Shown here piece by piece: positions 61,635 through 64,000 of a DNA stretch of 64,000 nt. Source of the DNA: Pirellulaceae bacterium (GTDB lineage Bacteria > Planctomycetota > Planctomycetia > Pirellulales > Pirellulaceae); the NCBI GenBank assembly GCA_020852965.1, contig JADYZV010000009.1, forward strand, positions 124,001 to 188,000, written 5' to 3'. Every line of letters starts with the position of its first letter. Within the stretch, counting starts at the first letter, position 1. The notes under the pieces were generated by a model. The model was not told the DNA's origin. It did not search any database and worked only from the letters and a program-made list of their open reading frames with translations. A program made the position numbers and the translations under genes.

Positions 61635-61898
61635 TTAACCACGAATCACACGAAGGGCACGAAAAAATTCTCTGCTGGTGTTCTTGGAAAAAATTCTCTG
61701 CTGGTGTTCTTGGTTGTCCAGCAACGAGGGAAAGAGCAATGCTGTTCAAAGTTTAGAGTTGCAAGATTATGGGAGCAATGTTCGAGGTCTACATAGAGCT
61801 AAATGAACGAATCATCCACTAAAAGATTTTGAAATCAAATCGCGGGTGTACTAGACAATTGAGCAGAGCGAGCTTTTCGTGTTTTTCGTGGTCAATTA
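61635..61898. repeat. Element bounded by inverted CACGAA repeats, copy 2
   Basis: It opens TTAACCACGAATCACACGAA then GGGCACGAAAAAA, and closes TTTTCGTGTTTTTCGTGGTC. An internal 27-base direct duplication (AAAAATTCTCTGCTGGTGTT and following) lies at about 61664-61712. The interior matches the element at 1322-1490 read on the minus strand. It occupies the first third of the 777-base gap 61572-62348; the rest is the RNA candidate. Confidence 0.6.
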
Positions 61899-61937
61899 GC
61901 GGCTAACTCGTCCCCTACGAACTTGCGGTCAGGACAT

Positions 61938-61977
61938 AAAAAAAGCCTTGGCAGTTTCGGGTCAAACTGCCAAGGCT
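61938..61977 (-). terminator. Rho-independent terminator of the RNA candidate
   Basis: A perfect 14-bp stem AGCCTTGGCAGTTT/AAACTGCCAAGGCT (61944-61957 with 61964-61977), loop of 6, followed on the minus strand by seven T (complement of 61938-61944). Confidence 0.92.
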
Positions 61978-62305
61978 GGTGTTCCCTGGCACCGGAGCAA
62001 AATGGAAAACCATCTCGCTCCGGTGCACAGACTTAAGCTCTATCGCGAAGCTCCCAGCAGCGTGATTGACCCAGAAACCAACGCTACTCGGATGTGTGCT
62101 CCGACCCAGGAGGGAGGCCAGCTATGTTTTCCCGCAAAACCATAGCCAACGATAGAGCTTCCACTGATCGACTTCCATGTCTGTTCATCAAGCGCGGGGT
62201 TTGCATTCCTCCGTGAATGCAATCGGTCTTCGCCTGAAATCACCAGCCGCTTCGGGAAGCTGCTGTCTGGTTCGATTCTTCGGTCCGACCTGCTTGATAT
62301 GTCAT
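61938..62305 (-). ncRNA. Structured noncoding RNA candidate, unassigned
   Basis: The minus strand is dense in perfect helices: 8-bp TTGCATTC/GAATGCAA (62201-62208 with 62215-62222); GCTTC/GAAGC (62249-62253 with 62256-62260); the long-range 11-bp CGATAGAGCTT pair (62035-62045 with 62150-62160), enclosing CTATG-TTTT/AAAA-CATAG (62122-62130 with 62136-62145); a 10-bp GCACCGGAGC/GCTCCGGTGC (61989-61998 with 62017-62026) with inner ATGG/CCAT; and the terminator. A TTGACA box lies just upstream. No convincing protein is encoded; a 67-codon frame (62040-62243) runs across the helices. I checked by eye for RNase P, tmRNA, SRP and 6S signatures and found none. Confidence 0.65.
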
Positions 62306-62334
62306 GAATAACGAATCGGACAAATCGGTGTCAA
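62305..62334 (-). promoter_or_regulatory. Candidate promoter of the RNA candidate
   Basis: On the minus strand a perfect TTGACA (62334-62329) is followed after 17-18 bases by TTATTC/TATTCA, a weak -10 box. Transcription would start near 62300. It lies only 15 bases after the stop of the Mur-ligase-like gene, so read-through from that gene is also possible. Confidence 0.4.
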
Positions 62335-62348
62335 GCCGAGAAAATAAA

Positions 62349-63902
62349 CTAATGGGAAAAATAAGGGGCGGCGGCCGACGGTGGGAAAATGCTCAGCACG
62401 GGAATCGGCACACGGCTGTTCTTGCGCGCCAACGCTTGCTTGGCAATCGACTCGTCCGTACCAGGTATGCCATCGCGATCGGTCCACGACTTGACGCCAC
62501 AGCCAGCCAATAGGATCGAGCCGACTTCGGTATGGTCGATGGCCCAACGAATCGCTGCTGAGCGATCCGCGATGACTTGTACCCGTCCTGGACTGCGGAA
62601 GCCACCGAGCACATCCATAGCCAGCGATTGAGCCATATCGGCAGACAGATCGCTCGAACTCAGCACGACGCGGTCAGCCCCCTTGTCGAGCACTTCTCCC
62701 AGCCGTTGTCGCCACTGGGGATCGAGCTTGCAACCGAGATCCATGACAACCGTGGTGGGTCCGAGCTGATGCTGCCGCAGCGCATGCAGTGCAACCGCCA
62801 CACGGTCGGGCGTTTCGGCCGCATCGATATGCACGGGAACTTCGATAGCGGAGGACAAGCGTTGCATGCGTCCAGGAATTGTATCAAGCGCTTCGATTCC
62901 AGCGACCGCATCGGGGATTGAGAAGTCAAACATCCAAGCCACTGCCACGGCGGCCATGGCGGCGCGCGCGACGTGATCGCCAGGTATCTTCAGCGTCATT
63001 GGCATCAACAGGTTGCCAGTCGTCGTCAGCAACTGCTGCTGGCCGCCGCTGCGCCCCAGGCGTTTGCCTTGAACGTGCTGCGCCGCATCCAAACCATAAT
63101 TGACACAATCGAGCCCCGAGGCTTCGGCCCATTGTGCTGCCGACGCATCATCCGCATTGTAGAGCAGCATTCCGTGCGGCTTGAGATTCTCGCCCAGGCG
63201 CCGCATCAATTCACCAAAGCCGGCTTGGCTGGAACTGCCTCGAAGTTGGCTCGAACGCATGCCGGTGAGAATCAGCACATCGAACTCCACACCAGCGGTC
63301 ACTTGCTGTTGTAGCATGCTCGGCGTCAATTCGATGATCGCGGCCGGCGAGCCAGCCAGTTCGGCTCGCTCCATCCAACGCGCCAACTTGCGAGTCGCCG
63401 GAGGCCGCGTGGCCGTGCGATCGCAGGCGGTCGAATCGCTGGCACCCAGCGATGTATAATAGGCTACCGCTCCGCCGAGTCGCTTGAGCATGGCGGCGAC
63501 AAATAGTGCGGTCGTTGTCTTGCCACAAGTGCCAACCACTCCGATCGTCAACATGCGTTGCGAAGGCTGACCGACCAGCGCCTGGCAGACGCGTCCATAC
63601 ACCTCGCGAGTGTCATCGACCAGACACTGTGGTATCGAGACAGGCAGCAACCGCTCAGCAACCACCGCTACCGCCCCTCGACGAACCGCCTCGTCGACTT
63701 GGTCGTGTTGATCGCTGGCAGCCGAGTGGTGCGGGATGAATACATCGCCTGGCTGGCAGTCTTGGGCGCGGTGCGCACAACGCGTCACCAAGATGTCTTC
63801 CGTACCGACAAACACCCCTTCGCTAAGAAATTTGCGAAGGCTAAGACCTTCCGCTTGCGAATCACTTTTGCCTGAAAAACCATCACGAAACGACGTAGAC
63901 AT
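62349..63902 (-). CDS. Mur-ligase-family protein (MurE-like paralog)
   Basis: 517 residues. Mur ligases form amide bonds at the expense of ATP in peptidoglycan precursor synthesis. The N-terminal UDP-binding-type domain (AQDCQPGDVFIP) precedes the ATP-binding P-loop VVGTCGKTTT (about 122-131) and the central domain (IELTPSMLQQ; NYGLDAAQ; IPGDHVARAAMAAVAVAW), then a C-terminal domain with IPGRMQ and HIDAAETPDRVAVALHAL, where authentic MurE has D-Y-A-H-T-P-D. The DNPR motif for diaminopimelate binding is absent, so it is probably a divergent paralog with another substrate. An AAGGAGG site at 63909-63915 fixes the ATG at 63902. Confidence 0.88.
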   Translation of the reverse strand: MSTSFRDGFSGKSDSQAEGLSLRKFLSEGVFVGTEDILVTRCAHRAQDCQPGDVFIPHHSAASDQHDQVDEAVRRGAVAVVAERLLPVSIPQCLVDDTREVYGRVCQALVGQPSQRMLTIGVVGTCGKTTTALFVAAMLKRLGGAVAYYTSLGASDSTACDRTATRPPATRKLARWMERAELAGSPAAIIELTPSMLQQQVTAGVEFDVLILTGMRSSQLRGSSSQAGFGELMRRLGENLKPHGMLLYNADDASAAQWAEASGLDCVNYGLDAAQHVQGKRLGRSGGQQQLLTTTGNLLMPMTLKIPGDHVARAAMAAVAVAWMFDFSIPDAVAGIEALDTIPGRMQRLSSAIEVPVHIDAAETPDRVAVALHALRQHQLGPTTVVMDLGCKLDPQWRQRLGEVLDKGADRVVLSSSDLSADMAQSLAMDVLGGFRSPGRVQVIADRSAAIRWAIDHTEVGSILLAGCGVKSWTDRDGIPGTDESIAKQALARKNSRVPIPVLSIFPPSAAAPYFSH

Positions 63903-64000
63903 TGTCGGCCTCCTTGCCACATGTGCCAGCGTATTGATAATCTTTGAGTTGCCGGACTTCGACCGCATCGTGCGTTCGTCGCGCCGACCATGACGCTCGG

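Noticed and set aside
62040-62243. A 67-codon frame on the minus strand inside the RNA candidate.
   Set aside because: It crosses several perfect helices and has no ribosome-binding site or recognisable protein features.

Overview
The window looks like chromosome of a planctomycete, probably of the Pirellulaceae (Rhodopirellula and relatives). The inference rests on a combination of family-typical genes: a DUF1559 prepilin-like protein followed by a tiny lipoprotein, a giant secreted protein with an N-terminal LEPR motif and dockerin-like repeats, a PEP-CTERM protease, a secreted sulfatase, an SUMF1-like protein, a Ser/Thr kinase, a PP2C phosphatase, and many short dispersed hairpin repeats. 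Most genes stand alone or in runs of two or three on alternating strands.

Layout. 0-8 kb: the 3' part of a Gfo/Idh/MocA oxidoreductase, RNase III, a ferredoxin-reductase-type protein carrying in-frame repeat hairpins, a two-gene HicA-like cassette, a four-heme cytochrome, and the DUF1559 plus lipoprotein pair. 8-15 kb is accessory: a secreted barrel-like protein, two decayed RAYT transposase copies forming direct repeats around a ParE-type toxin-antitoxin pair, then a single large gene fusing a GHKL ATPase to a PD-(D/E)XK-like region (possible defence gene). 15-29 kb: one 4545-codon gene with about twelve cadherin-like (He_PIG) domains, FG-GAP and NHL modules, an RHS/YD shell and a toxin-like tip. 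It is followed by a decayed tyrosine integrase next to tRNA-Lys(UUU).

29-44 kb: kinase with a degenerate receiver, glycerate 2-kinase, ABC exporter, glutaminyl-tRNA synthetase, secreted serine protease, Uma2 nuclease and sulfotransferase. 44-49 kb: flagellar genes flhA, flhF, a small membrane protein and fliA, with a sigma-28-like promoter before the last two. 49-64 kb: sulfatase, PP2C phosphatase, PEGA lipoprotein, threonine synthase, a lysine-rich DksA-like protein coupled to lspA, an SUMF1-like protein, a UbiA prenyltransferase, moeA, a small membrane protein and a MurE-like ligase.

The most interesting unexplained items are: a strongly structured noncoding RNA candidate of about 365 nt (61.94-62.3 kb, minus strand) with its own terminator; several families of REP-like hairpins with a GTAG/GTGG/GTCG head, in a window that also holds RAYT relics; the GHKL-nuclease gene; and the toxin-antitoxin pair framed by transposase relics. 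All coordinates and motifs were read by eye. Family names come from recognised motifs, not from database searches.
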